Below are positions 35,768 through 47,782 of a stretch of DNA of 64,000 nucleotides, piece by piece. The notes beneath the pieces are model-generated. The model saw only the letters and a program-made list of their open reading frames with translations. It made no database searches and had not been told where the DNA came from. Made by a program: the position numbers and the translations under genes. Each line of letters begins with the position of its first letter. Within the stretch, counting starts at the first letter, position 1. The DNA comes from Ophiosphaerella korrae. Lineage: Eukaryota > Ascomycota > Dothideomycetes > Pleosporales > Phaeosphaeriaceae. The DNA lies in assembly GCA_028456385.1 (NCBI GenBank), contig JALNQF010000052.1:124001-188000 (forward strand), read 5' to 3'.

Positions 35768-36947
35768 ATGTCCCAAAAGGCAACAGGAAGACGGCCATGG
35801 GCCCTCCGGCGTAAGCTTCTTGTTGGCGGCACCATTGTACTTGTCATACTCGCATTAGCACTCGGCCTCGGCTTAGGCTTGACGCTTGGAAAGGACAATG
35901 GAGGGGATAATGAGGAGCCCACGTACACGCCCCTACCTCCACCAACTTCTAGGCTCCCTTGGACACCAAAAGTGAATGACACTTGGCAAATCACACTGCT
36001 CCACCCGCCATCGGTACCCGCCAACGCTACATCAATAATTCCAGATGCCAGTGTCTTTGACCTCGATTTGTTTGACACATCGGTACCCACTATTACCAAA
36101 CTCCACCAGCTTGGGAAGAAAGTAATATGCTACTTCTCAGCTGGGTCTTACGAAGGTTGGCGACCGGATGCAAAAGACTTTGCACCAGGTGACTTGGGTA
36201 AGAAAATGGACGGATGGGACGAAAAATGGTTGAAGATAAGTAACGAAAACGTACGACAAATCATGAAGAAGAGGATCGAGCTGGCAGGGGGAAAAGGCTG
36301 TGATGGTATAGATCCAGACAACGTTGACGGATATGTATGTACTATTTCCGAAACACGCATATGTATCCATCTTTGCCATTTCATAGGAATATGGGTACAT
36401 GGGAACCAGGATCAAGCGCTAACACACCATACAGCAAAATAAGAACGGTGTGGGCTTAACAGTAAACGACAGTATAAGCTATATACAGTACTTATCTGCT
36501 ATAGCTCGGCCGCTCAACCTGACCCTGGGACTCAAAAACGCTGGATCAATCATCTCTGCTGTTCTGCCACTCGTCGATTTCTCTGTAAACGAGCAATGCA
36601 TACAGTACGGTGAATGCAGTACCTTTCAGACTTTTATCGCTGCAGGAAAGCCTGTGTTTCACATCGAATATCCAGCTGGTGGCGATGACTTGCAGCGAAA
36701 CGTGGAAACAAATGGGTTTAGTGCGGATACCAAGTCGAAGTTTTGCAGTACGTCAGGGCAGGCAAAATCCAGCGAAGGTTTTAGCACAATATTGAAGAAG
36801 ATGAACCTGGATGGGTGGACAGAGTATTGTGATGGCAAAGTCCAAGTGACAAGCTTGAATGAGACGGCTGGAAATCAAGCGAGAGGACAGGAGGGAAAGA
36901 AGGAAAACGGCAGGACGAAACGAATGCCTTACAAGAACGCCATCTAG
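35768..36947 (+). CDS. ega3: Ega3, GH114 endo-alpha-1,4-galactosaminidase, 359 aa
   Basis: Exons 35768-36334 and 36435-36947 total 1,080 nt. The N-terminus is a short cytosolic head followed by a signal-anchor helix (LLVGGTIVLVILALALGLGL), so it is a type II membrane protein, as in A. fumigatus Ega3. The GH114 barrel starts at TWQITLLHPP and shows the family strands VFDLDLFDTS, VICYFSAGSYE, CDGIDPDNVDGY and KPVFHIEYPAG, which carry the acidic catalytic residues. The 100-nt intron is placed after DGY; an inner acceptor near 36387 would hit a stop, so the acceptor at 36434 is right. The enzyme cuts deacetylated stretches of GAG during its synthesis or export. The C-terminal 25 residues are basic and variable. 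Confidence 0.9.
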
Positions 36948-39900
36948 AATTTCTCATACTCTGAGTTGCTGCAACGTGAGATTGACTGGCCCACGATACC
37001 TCAAGTCATCGTAGTGTTTACTGCATTAGTTAGTCACTAGCTGAAGATGCATGCTGCCACCGCGCATTGCCGAACCGAGCCCGACACAGCTGCGCGTAAA
37101 ATGGGAAATTTAAGCGTTCGAAGCATTACGCAAGCCCTATGGAACACTATGCAACCGAAACAAGGCTCAGAGATTCTGTTATCTAGTATTATTGATAGGG
37201 TTGTGGGCATTATTGGAGATTCTTCAAGGCTCAGAGATATTTTCCAAGCGAGCAATTGCGGGGTGCAGGTATCTGGGGTAACAAGCTTAACAGATTCAAG
37301 CATTCTTCAGAGGCGTCGTCAGCTCAATCAAGCAGGAACTGAATGATTTAGAAAAGTTTTCGGGATGTATGTAGAAATGCACGGCAGTCCTCGAATCGAG
37401 CATTCCCTCCATGAGCGACACCTCGCTAGAGTGTGTAGTGGCAAAGTCATTCGCATAACTTGCTTCACTTGGTCTTCGCTCCGCACGGCATAAGTCTAGA
37501 CTGCTAGTATGACTTTTGGTTGTCTCTCAATCTCGTCATCCATTTTTTCTATCTCCTTTTCAGCTTACCAACTGTTTCACAACATTAGGGCGAAGTTATC
37601 GACGCCCAACTTGTCACTGCTTACATGAAATTCATACACCAGCGATGCTTGTTGAGTGAGCTGTGAAACGTCGGTCGGCCGGGACAAGTAATAGCCGGTA
37701 TCAGCGCTTGCCAACCTCGGCCTTTCCTTGGTAGTACTGACATCAGCGGTGTGTAATACGCCATATGCAAGTGACTGGTGGAAAATGATGTGTCTTAATA
37801 TGCTGCTCGGTAAGCTGTTTTGGCGTTGCAGATACAGGCCAAGCTCGTACTTCCCCAGCCGGCTGAATGCGGGTAAATATGCAAAGGCCCTGGCGTCAAA
37901 AAATCCCGGGAATACGCCATTCGGCTTCACTACAAACATGGAAGTTTGCCGGTCACGGCTTTGCGTACCAAAGTAAGGCTGAGTGCAAGGAAAGGGTCAA
38001 GCATACGCGTCCTCAATGTCGAAAAAGGTGATATTTGAATATCCTTGGATTTTTGGACATTGATGGATTATCCTAGCGCATTTTAGGCGTTTGTGAAAGG
38101 GTCAGCCTAAGCCATGGAATACTTTTGAAGAATTTCGGGCGCTAGCAGACCGAAGTTTGCTTCTTGGTCGGATGAGATAGTTTGGATACGGGTAGTTCCT
38201 TATTTGCGGCTGCATCAATATGTACGTGGCGTGAACAGGTCTAAGATTAGAAAACCGAACACGACCGCCTAGAGAGCATAGCGATGCGAAAGCTTTCTAG
38301 GTTTCAGGATTATACTATTCTCCGAAATCTGCAATGACTAGGAACCTGGCCCCGACCCACCCAGATCCGTCGCGCACGGATTGCGTTGAATTGGCGTGGC
38401 GTGGCGTGTGGGCGACCCACAAATCTGGACACTGTCTGTAACTAGGTATTGAGACCTTGGAGTGAGCAACGCATGCTTGGTCAGAATCCCTGCACTATGG
38501 ACCTTGATTAATACGAGGCGATTCGCGACCCAGTGTGACCACCCGATACCTACACCTCGGTGATGATCCGAAGCATGCTCGATATTGAGGGTCCGCTCTT
38601 ATGCAGATATTTGAGACTGTAATACGATTCGGAGGTTCCATTGTATCCAAACGGAAGATCTCTGGGAGTTCATTGAGTTGAGCGCGATCGGACAATAATC
38701 TTAGCTAACTGCTGCTACGATGTACGAGTCGTGGAACTAGTGAACGTCATGGAAAAGACCGTTGTTTACCTTGGTTCGCCCCGGATAGTGTCTGTCATCC
38801 GAGAGTATTCACCGAGTTTTCAGCGGAGGGCAATTGCGCAACTCCCATGGGTATCGCACTCAATGTGTGAAAAATGCTAGAAAGGACGATGACTATGGTG
38901 CAATGCCGCCCCAATTGGTATGCTCTTTCCTTAAAGAGATAGGGTGTACGTGAACCATTCGATCGGGTCGGTGACTTGTCAGCTTGCATAAGCGCTTCCT
39001 TCCCGCGGAGGGTCAATTGGACGTTTGCTTCTATGGGCAATCAAGCCGAGAACAGCTCACAGATGGCAAAAATCCGAGTGTTCTGCGATGTAACCTACTT
39101 GGTGGGCGCCTCAAACCTTACTCACCGTGACCGGGTACACGCAGAGCCGCCGGCATTCCAAAGAGACATCCGGTACAGCGAGATGCAAGTCCAACCTGGT
39201 TCGATTTTGCAGAGCGTAAATGAAGCCAATATGCATGCTATGAATATCATATTGACATGGTATGCCACATGGGGCCGGTGAGAAGTTTTGCCTGCGAAGT
39301 TGATGCACCAAGATGAGGAAGTTTGGTCGAAATAAAGTGTTGGCGTAGGCTTAGCGCCCTGCACTTAGCTTAGTGCTACGATCCGAGGAAATGGTGCAGG
39401 GGGTGTGCCTCCCGTCAGATCTCCCGCCTAAAGCGGCAGGCCAAAAAAATGTGTGTGACCCATAGCTGCAATCATTGGATCAGGTGGCTTTTAAGCTGGA
39501 GCTGAACACGACCAAGACAGGGTCAAAGTTGATCATTGCTCGTTCCGCGCTCGTGTTCTCGTTCGCTAATCATACCTGTTCCTAGATATCTCACCCTCAA
39601 TTCATCCGACGGGCTCACGGTCCGTTTCTGCTATGGGAGACCATGTGTCTGTTGACGATCCTTTTCAGTAACTATTCGCGATCGCGCTTCGCACCCCCTG
39701 GGCTGACGATTTGAGATGAACCGATGGGAATACAAAAAGTAACATCGGCGATCAGTAACTACGGATGCGGTGTTGGTGGTCGATGGGGTTGGCAAAAGAA
39801 GACGTGAATAAGGCGCCAAGCCGCTGAAGCCGATGAGGTGATCCCAAGGATCAATTTTGTGAAATTCATGGATGGTATGAGATCTCCTTCTAGAAGGTAG

Positions 39901-39985
39901 TTGACGAAATTACATGCATTCTATCATGATGTATTGAATGTTGTTCCTGATGGTGGCAACCATCAGCCTCAGCCTCAGGCACAAC
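36948..39985. other. 3-kb gene-free stretch inside the GAG cluster
   Basis: Holds the 3' ends of the convergent ega3 and sph3 genes. Frames at 37047-37346, 37577-37939 and 38795-39311 exist on one or both strands, but none shows a domain or splice structure I can defend. A short GGCGT repeat lies at 38394-38408. It could hold a decayed gene or an unrecognised lineage-specific one. Confidence 0.4.
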
Positions 39986-40993
39986 TCAGCTCAAAAGCGC
40001 AGCTAAAGAATCAATGAATACTGAAAAATGCGCGTCAAGACTTGCATAGTCGTTGGTACTCGTCAGCCACAAGCTACGACCAACTTCTAGGAGTTGGAGT
40101 AACGTGGTCTTAATGTCAATAGTGACGAATTCGGGGACCGAATGAAGAACTACTGCCAACTTGCTGCGGTCGTAATTTTTAGTTGCCTCGGCGAGTTCGA
40201 GTCTCCCAGCAGTCCAATTAGAGAAGGAATTTTCGAAAATTACCGTCAGGTTAGTGTTGAGATGGACACCTTCTGAGGTTGCGTCGTCGAAAAATTGTGG
40301 ATTGGGCAATGCACCTGGATTGTGGACTGGGATAAAATGTCAGCCTTGCGCGCATATAATTGCCGGGCGTACCGGCTGTCATTGTCAGAACATGTGGTCC
40401 AGCAACCGTGATGTGTTAGGCCAGACCAGTACTGCAATAAGCGGTACACCAACAGGGTTTGCGTGGGGCCTTGTCTGACGACAGTGCCGATATGAAATAG
40501 TCGCCCTACCGATGTAGCCATCCTTTAACCCGTCACTCTTGCGGACCGCTTGCGCGATAGTTTGCAAATACGAAACTGAATCTGGAGAGTATTGTGTAGG
40601 AGTTTCATCGACGAATACACCATCGATAGTTAGTGATGAGTTATGCTGGCCCCAGAAGGAATACGCGGCCACATCGTCCAACACTGAACTTAAATTCCTC
40701 ATGCACCACGTGGTAGCCACGTACCCGACAGTGCGTATATTTTGAAAAGAATTTAGTGTTCCTATGGCGTGCGAATATTCTATGTTCGGCAATACACCTT
40801 CGCCCGGTCCGCTGTGAATGTTGACTATAGCGGTGAATTGCACTTGTGGATATGTTGTGGCCCTATGTTGATCAGTCCCTAGTTCTCAACAGAAATCAGG
40901 GAAGCGGGATTCAAGTCCATACATGGCATAGACAGGATCCCACATGCCTACGGAAGGGTAAACATAGAGCGGAACGATTACGGATCCATTCAT
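39986..40993 (-). CDS. sph3: Sph3, spherulin-4-like GH135 glycosidase (5' end uncertain), at least 254 aa
   Basis: Exons 40993-40923, 40862-40510 and 40326-39986 total 765 nt from the nearest in-frame ATG. The GH135/spherulin-4 barrel is clear: VIVPLYVYPSVGMWDPVYAM, then the split QVQFTAIVNIHSGPGEG, VGYVATTW, the conserved acidic pair in DGVFVDETP, VHNPGALPNPQFF, and Glu in TVIFENSF. These match the Asp-Glu and Glu active-site residues of Sph3. The enzyme hydrolyses N-acetylated GAG and is required for GAG production in A. fumigatus. The frame is open upstream to about 41115, but no signal or anchor helix is found there, unlike the known protein. The true start, perhaps on an upstream exon, is unresolved. 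It is divergent with uge3. Confidence 0.75.
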
Positions 40994-41628
40994 GATGTTG
41001 TATTGGCCACGGCGATTCACCGTCCGATGATGATGGTCCAGCCGGGGACCGAATCGTAGTTTTAGGATGCAGGGTGAAGGCCAGAAGGTGATGGTGTAGA
41101 TGCACTGAATCTATCTAGCCTAACGTATGCAGAAGGTGTTGGAAGGCTGTGTAACACTCAGATTTTGCATGAGTTTGGGCGCCAATGGGACAGACTTGTA
41201 TACCGGGTTCGGGGGGCCATAGAAAACTCTTAGTTAGTGCACGCTGGATTCCATGTGGCCTTCGTGAAATTGTTACGGTTCTGTGGAGGGTGCGGCAGTC
41301 TATGCATACGGGGTATGTACGTGGGCGTGATGCTAGGTATATTGAGCAGGGATTATTAGCGATGGTAGAGTATATTCGAAAGTGCTGGGCCTGACGAGAT
41401 TCCGGAGATGACTCTGGGGTCAAGAGGCCGGATCATGCCAAGGAGCATAAACAATATTGGACGGTACAGGAAAAACTTCCATCGCACGGGTTCTGCCTAA
41501 TTGAGAACGAGGTGCGTAAGTTTAGAAAATTTATGGCGCATATAAAGAATTTTGGACGTACCTTCTTGGAGTGAAAATACGACAACCACTGCCCTTTTTT
41601 TCTGAGTCGCTCACTTCTTGCGCTGATC
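40994..41628. other. Divergent sph3-uge3 promoter region
   Basis: About 635 bp between the two GAG genes. The missing 5' end of sph3 may lie here (an acceptor-like GATAG sits near 41115 on the minus strand). No further signal is found. Confidence 0.45.
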
Positions 41629-43195
41629 ATGGAGGCTTCTTTAGTCTCAGGAATTGCGTCGCTATCGTCCTCTTCTTCTATGTTCTCTGTGTCTTTAGCC
41701 ACAACTCCTGACCCGGCTAACACTCCGGGCACCCACAGATCAATTCTCTTTGACGACGACGTAGCAGCAGATCCCCTCGATATCAATGGGTCAGGCTCTC
41801 CATTTATCATGGTAGTTGGCGGCCTAGGCTATATCGGCTCCCACACGACACTGGAACTGCTCAAAGAAGGATATAATGTTCTTGTTATCGATGACCTAAG
41901 CAACTCTTATGAGAATGTTCTGGAGAGAATTCGGAGTCTCGCAATGGAGCATTGCACAGCTGAAGGCAAGCGTTTGCCAGCTTTGCATTTCCGGCAACTC
42001 GACTATCGCAACCCTGTTATGCGGTCCATTCTGGCCAGCTATTCCACATATACGCTGAGCAAGTCAGAAGCAGTGGCGAAGCGTCGCCATCCATATTCGA
42101 CGCTACACCGCACGGACTCAGGAATTGACATGGGCGCGGACGAACCGCAGGAACCTGTTCTGGAACGAACATCGAGAATCTCTGGCGTGATTCACTTCGC
42201 AGCCTACAAATCGGTCGAAGAGAGCATACGAATGCCCCTAAAGTACTACAGTAACAATGTCTGTGGCCTTGTAGATTTCCTAGCTCTGCTTGAGCAATTT
42301 GGAATCAAAAACTTTGTCTTCTCATCTTCGGCCACAGTTTATGGCGAAGGCGCCAATTGTGGCGTGCCTCTTCGTGAGGAGTTATGCGTACACCACCCTG
42401 AGTCGTTTACAGAAAATGATGGCTCAGAGCGGCAAGTTCTACCAGGCGTTGTGGGGCTCACCTCACCCTATGGCCGGTCAAAATTCATGTGCGAATCCAT
42501 ACTCGCAGACATTGCTTGGTCCGACCCAACCTGGTCTATCACAGCTCTGCGGTACTTTAATCCGGTAAGCGAATCCTATAGAGATAGTCAATAAACCCCA
42601 CTAACGTGAGCAAAATAGGTTGGCTGTCATGAGTCTGGAATCTTGGGCGAGGATCCTCGACAGAAGCCGAGCAACTTGATTCCTGTGATCGCCACTGTCC
42701 TGACTGGGGCCAGGCCGGTCTTGGATATTTTCGGCAATGACTGGAACACGCCTGATGGAACTGCTGTTCGAGACTTTATTCATGTAGTTGACCTTGCCCG
42801 TGGGCATATAGCCGCGTTGGCGGCGTCAGCGGCTGGGCGTATCAAGGCGCCTTTCCGCACATATAATCTTGGTGAGTTTACCCTTTTATGACTGGGAATA
42901 CTGCTTGATAGACTTCCCATTTAGTTTGTGCTAACATGGCTTAGGCACTGGCAAAGGCCATACAGTTAAAGAAGTGTTGTCTAGCTTAGAGCAAGCCTCA
43001 CAACGAAAAATCCCCGCTCGAGAGGTTGGTCGAAGAGCGGGTGATGTAGGATTTTGTGTCGCGGAAGTGCGACGAGCAGAAGAAGAGCTTCAATGGAGAG
43101 CGGAGAAAAACCTCGATGACTGTTCCGGTGACGTTTGGAATTTCACCAAGGATCGGTGTCCAGATGTCCAGACCGCCACCGCTACAAGCATATAG
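41629..43195 (+). CDS. uge3: Uge3, UDP-glucose/UDP-GlcNAc 4-epimerase, 479 aa
   Basis: Exons 41629-42564, 42619-42871 and 42945-43195 total 1,440 nt. About 60 N-terminal residues are Ser-rich and precede the Rossmann fold. The NAD-binding loop is VGGLGYIGSH, followed by VLVIDDLSNSYENV. The catalytic SDR residues are in FVFSSSATVYGE (Ser/Thr) and SPYGRSK (Tyr-x3-Lys). ALRYFNPVGCHESG spans intron 1, and GEDPRQKPSNLIPVI matches 4-epimerases. An insert at about residues 140-185 (SKSEAVAKRRHPYSTLHRTD) lengthens it relative to housekeeping GalE. Uge3 makes both UDP-Gal and UDP-GalNAc, the two precursors of GAG. It is a cytosolic enzyme. The position next to sph3 decides the paralogue assignment. 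Confidence 0.9.
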
Positions 43196-44841
43196 CGATG
43201 ACGCGAAAGCTGAGCTAACTAGCCCTTTTGCCTTTGTCTAAAAATCTTTTGTAGTTTGCCTATCATTCATGGCATTAGCAGGACGGCGTTTCACACCTCT
43301 CTGATGTCTCGAAGGACGTTGTGACTAGTTCTCTCTAGAAAGTGTTAGTTTGAGACTTATAATATATATAAGAAAAGTATTGATTGAGATGGCGGGATCG
43401 AAAAGTTGTGCAAGTCACCTACTGCTGTACCTTTCTCACTTATAATAAAAGTGACCAGCTTTGCCACGATAGCCTGAGAGTGCCGTAAGGAAGCCAAGTT
43501 ATGGCAAGTGTTTGTCTGCCGACGCTCTCTTGGCTTTTGGATAGTTGTTGACACCCAACGGCACCTGTGCTGCAGTTGCGTGGAAGACTCCTGTGGAGAA
43601 TGCAGCTATTGATAGTCGTTAGAAAGACTGTAATCTTTTGCCATAAACAGTCTTTGTCAGTTTCGTGTTATATGAGAGTGCAACAGGATGTGATGAACAA
43701 GTAAATTGAGACCGTAACAGTATCCTTCCCGATGAATCTGATCGGCCCAGCCCGCCCTGCTAGTAAAGTTTCCCTCGAGGTCGAAAGTCAAAATTTCCCG
43801 GCTCTTTAATGTTATGTAATGATTGCTCTTCGTCACCTTTAGATAACCTCATGCTCTGCTTACTCTGCTCGCAGCTCGCAGGTACTTTGGCAGCAGATTG
43901 GGGAATTGACAGAAAGAGGGTAAGACGGCCGTTTTTCAGCTGTTGAGTAACTGGAGTGTTTGATCTACACGGCAGCCCTACGACTAGTATTGGTCACAAC
44001 TAATATTGGCTATCTCCTTGTAGAGATCTTTGCGCCTACAAATTAGTGTAACCCTATGCTTCGTCGCAATGTGGCCTCATCAAGGTTATCTGATAAGACA
44101 AAGTTTCGGCGTAGCCAAGCCGGAGTCGCATGGAATCGAAATTGCTGGCAAATCGGACTAGCGCGAATTACAGCGTAGTACGAATGGTAGGAGAGGTACA
44201 TGCACGACGCAGAATTAGTGAGCTGGGTGTTGAAATAGATGACGCTGGAGATGGTCCTTTTGTCATCGCGATAACCATTGCGTGCCCAACCCAGCGCAAC
44301 GCCTTCCGATGGAGTGGTGACTGGTGATAGAATTGGTGCAGATTTTCGTGATGTGCGGGAGCACATACAGTAGTTGAAACGGAGGCTGGCGAATCACGGC
44401 CACGGCTAAGCCCACAAGAATTGTGGACGATATCAACGGCCGGGCACCCAGCCAACGACTTGGAGCTGGAGCTGGGCCTAAGGCAACGGGCGGACCCGCC
44501 TTCGCCAATAATTACTGTTAAGCCGCAGCGTTGTTTGGGCCCACAGCGTCAACGCTGCAGGCAAGTTGGGTAGCACAGGACGCAACAAAGGACAATGGGC
44601 CGCGAGCAAGGCAAGGAGAGATGAAAACAGCAGGCTGTACGCTCATCGGGTTAGGGATCGCCAGGCATGAAGCGCTAGATGCAATCAGATCAATGCATGG
44701 CGGCACAGCACGTGATGTTCGCCGTTAGCGGCCGTTCGCGCTTTCTTAACCTCTCCACCCAACCTCAGTTCACATGTCGCGAGGACGGTGCGCTTCAGAA
44801 ATCTCACACCTGTAATCGCTTTCCAGCGTCCCTGCTTTCAA
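43196..44841. other. Intergenic, promoter of the Zn2Cys6 regulator
   Basis: 1.6 kb with no supported gene. Short frames at 44043-44728 overlap on both strands. The right end (44700-44840) is probably the regulator's 5' UTR. Confidence 0.45.
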
Positions 44842-47154
44842 ATGCCACCTTCGGCGACGGCCATGCGTGGCCAAACGATGCAGGGTATTCCGACCAACCC
44901 GACAGCTTTCTGGCACGGCCACGATTTACCGGCCGACTCTACATCGCCAATATCACCGTCGCTGGGAATTCATCTTTCGCCTACCACTAGTACCACAGAG
45001 AGCTTCAGCGGTAGTACCCCCCCTATGCAGTCACCTCCATTCGACAATGGTAGGAAAAACTCGCAGAGCAGTGCCAAGAACAGCCAGAAAGAGCCGAGCG
45101 GCAATCAAGCGCGTGCTTCCGTGGCTGTCGCATGTGTGCCATGTCGCAGCAGGCATCTAAAATGTGACGGCGGCGTAAGATGTTCAAGATGCAGGACTGA
45201 TGACGTTGAGTGTACTTACATCAAGTCACGACGCGGTTGGAAAGGCAAGCGGAAGCCTAAGGACGACACTGGAGGGCCGGTGACCATGAGCAGTCAGTGG
45301 CAATCATTTCATCTACCTCTCCAGAGCACATATCTGACATTCCACCAGGACCACCTGCATCAGAAGCGATAATTGGTGGTAGTCACATGTCGTCGCCTGA
45401 GTACCCTTACAATGGGGAGCTACCTGGCTTGAATCCGTCAAGCAGCCCAACTAACAGTCTTGGCACCGGCCCCCCTCAACCATCTCCACCAGTCCAACTC
45501 AATCTCAACGGGACCTCAAGGCTGAACCGATTCGGTCATGTGGGCCCTGAAACTGCGGTTCAATCATTCTACCATTACTTCTACAATTCGCATCCGTTTT
45601 GTCTTCCGCAACTTCGACTGCTTGAACTATTCAAAGATCGACAGGCACCACTTCTGGAAATAGCCGTCCAGTTCATTGGCTCAAGTTTCCTTCCATCAAT
45701 GCCTTCGAATATGTACATAGAGGCACTGAATCGGCACATAAACAGTGGCCATTACTCAAGAGACGCATACTCAGTTCAAGCCTTGATGCTATTCGCTATT
45801 GGCCTTCATGCACACAATGAGGTGCCACGAGCGGCTCAAGTTTTTATCATTGCTCAAGCACTAACTCTTGAGATTGGTCTCCATCGTATGGAATTCTCGC
45901 TTATGCATGGAGGAGGCGATCCACAACTCGAAGAGAGTTGGCGAAGAACGTGGTGGTCCATGTTCACAGTCAACGGCATGATGACGGCTGTCAACCCAGG
46001 CGTACAATTCAAACTGAAGGATATCATAACCGATGTTCCACTACCATGTGAGAACGACCAGTACTTTTCAGGCGTAAGTAGCATATCCTACATTTGCGTA
46101 GCTCTTGGCATCATTTCCTACCTTGTCACCTTCGGCCCGTCTTCGATCCTTCGGGCGCGTCTGCATGCCCAGCAGGCTGGATCGAGCACCATACTAGTTC
46201 TACCAGCACTTCAAACCTCATGCAGGTTCCTATAGTATCTTGTCGTATCACTGACTCCAACAGCAAATCCCCTACCCCAACACCCTCCAGGATTACGATG
46301 ACTCAGCCTTTCTCCCCGCCCTCCCCATCTTCAGCTCCTTCACCTACCTCATCGACGCCATCCGCATCCTCGGAAAAGTCTTCGAATGCGCACGCCTAGA
46401 CTCCACCTTCGAATACCACGCTGTCGACGTGGTAGACCAGTACCTCTGCAACTGGCGCCTCCATCTTCCACCCTCCAAACTCGACATTGTCGACAACGAT
46501 GGCGCCGTCGATGAAGTGCTTTTCCAAGCACACATGGTCAATGCCGGCAGCACAATCATGCTCCACCGACCCCGCAGCAATCTCGGCTTCGGCCGCGTCG
46601 AAGGCGTAAACATCTGCGTCCAGCCAGGCCAAGTCCTGCTCCCCACCCAGACGCGCGAAATCCACACGGCAAAGTGCCTCACCTCCGCCGAAAACATCTC
46701 CTCCCTAATTCGTCTGCCCGGCCAGCTCCTGCACCACACCCCGTTCTTCACCTGTGTCGTCGTCATGGCCTCCGTCGTCCACCTGTCCTACTGGTCTTTC
46801 CTCGTGCCGGACGGCCAGGACGACATCATCAAGCAGTCCATCCGCCTCGATGTCGGCACACTCCAGCAATACTCGAATACGTGGCCCATCGCCAGCGTCG
46901 TGCTGGGCCAGGTAAGGGGCGTCGCGCACACGCTATTCAACAGCAAGAAGGCCATGAGCATACATCTCTGGAGTAACATCAATCAACACGACGTTATTCG
47001 CAACGTTATCGAGGAAGGCGTCCACGTGCCGCCGCAGAACTACGCACAGTTGATTGCGCCGTATGTCTTGCCTTTCTTCTTCTGCGTCTCTGCTCTTATG
47101 TGCTTTTTTCATCTATGTGTTTTACTAACGTTGGATAGGATGTTGAAATCGTGA
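44842..47154 (+). CDS. Zn2Cys6 fungal transcription factor, 663 aa
   Basis: Exons 44842-45244, 45298-46073, 46264-47060 and 47139-47154 total 1,992 nt. 44842 is the first in-frame ATG. Residues 92-118 or so carry the binuclear cluster with Cys spacing 2-6-5-2-6 (CVPCRSRHLKC, then VRCSRCRTDDVEC), followed by a basic linker (KSRRGW). The fungal-specific regulatory domain runs from about 200 to 560 (FYHYFYNSHPFCLP, SWRRTWWSMFTVNGMMT, FSSFTYLIDAIRILG). The last exon encodes only the final residues (MLKS). Intron 1 needs a GC-AG border (AG|GCAAGC, 53 nt) to join the frames; intron 2 is long (190 nt). Targets are unknown. Proximity to uge3 makes a role in GAG control possible, but it is not part of the known five-gene set. 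Confidence 0.8.
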
Positions 47155-47782
47155 GATTGGATGCTCGTTGTGCTGAGCGACTTGAGCATTGTATTTTTTT
47201 GTATGAGCGGTAAATAATATTGGGTTGCAATACTACACGGGTGTATATGACGTAGTCGGTATTATGGTACCGCGTTACATATTATTTCATCTATCCGTTG
47301 TATTTGCGATAATATTGGCGTACTAGGGAAACGCGGCACAGGGAGATAATGGAAATAATGAAGAGATGATTAGCTGGTAGGATATGTTCGCCAGGGGTAT
47401 AGTTCGTGGGCGCTGGAGTTCTGAAAACTTTCGTTCTGGGCATAATTTAAACGTGATGTTTGCTTCTGTTCGTGCTATTTTTGATGTGTCGCGTGCTTAG
47501 TTCCCTCATCATGGTTGTACTCACAAAAGTTCAAGGTTGCGCTCTAAGCGGTGGATATGGATGGGATAATGGGATGGAGCGATCTAAATCTTATTCGTTC
47601 ATACGGAACGCCAGCTAATCCAGCGCTCCGCAGCGGTCATTGAAGTGTTTTATCCTGTTCTCTCGTAAACAATATCCGGAGCGGGTGAAACCGCTCATCC
47701 AATCCATGCAGACTGCCAGATGCCGTGACTTGTATCCTTGTTACCCATTACCGCGTTCAGGCGAGCGCCTTGTTGATCTTAT
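47155..47782. other. Convergent 3' region, nothing supported
   Basis: Lies between the stop of the regulator and the stop of the Ran gene. It is AT-rich at 47190-47350. No feature is seen. Confidence 0.5.

Noticed and set aside
36335..36434. Second nested intron in ega3
   Set aside because: An inner acceptor (CATAG) and later GTACAT donor exist, but any combination leaves a frame-breaking 8-nt exon; a simple 100-nt intron explains the protein.
37577..37939. 120-codon minus-strand frame in the ega3-sph3 gap
   Set aside because: Composition is passable, but there is no domain, signal peptide or splice support; not enough to call a gene.
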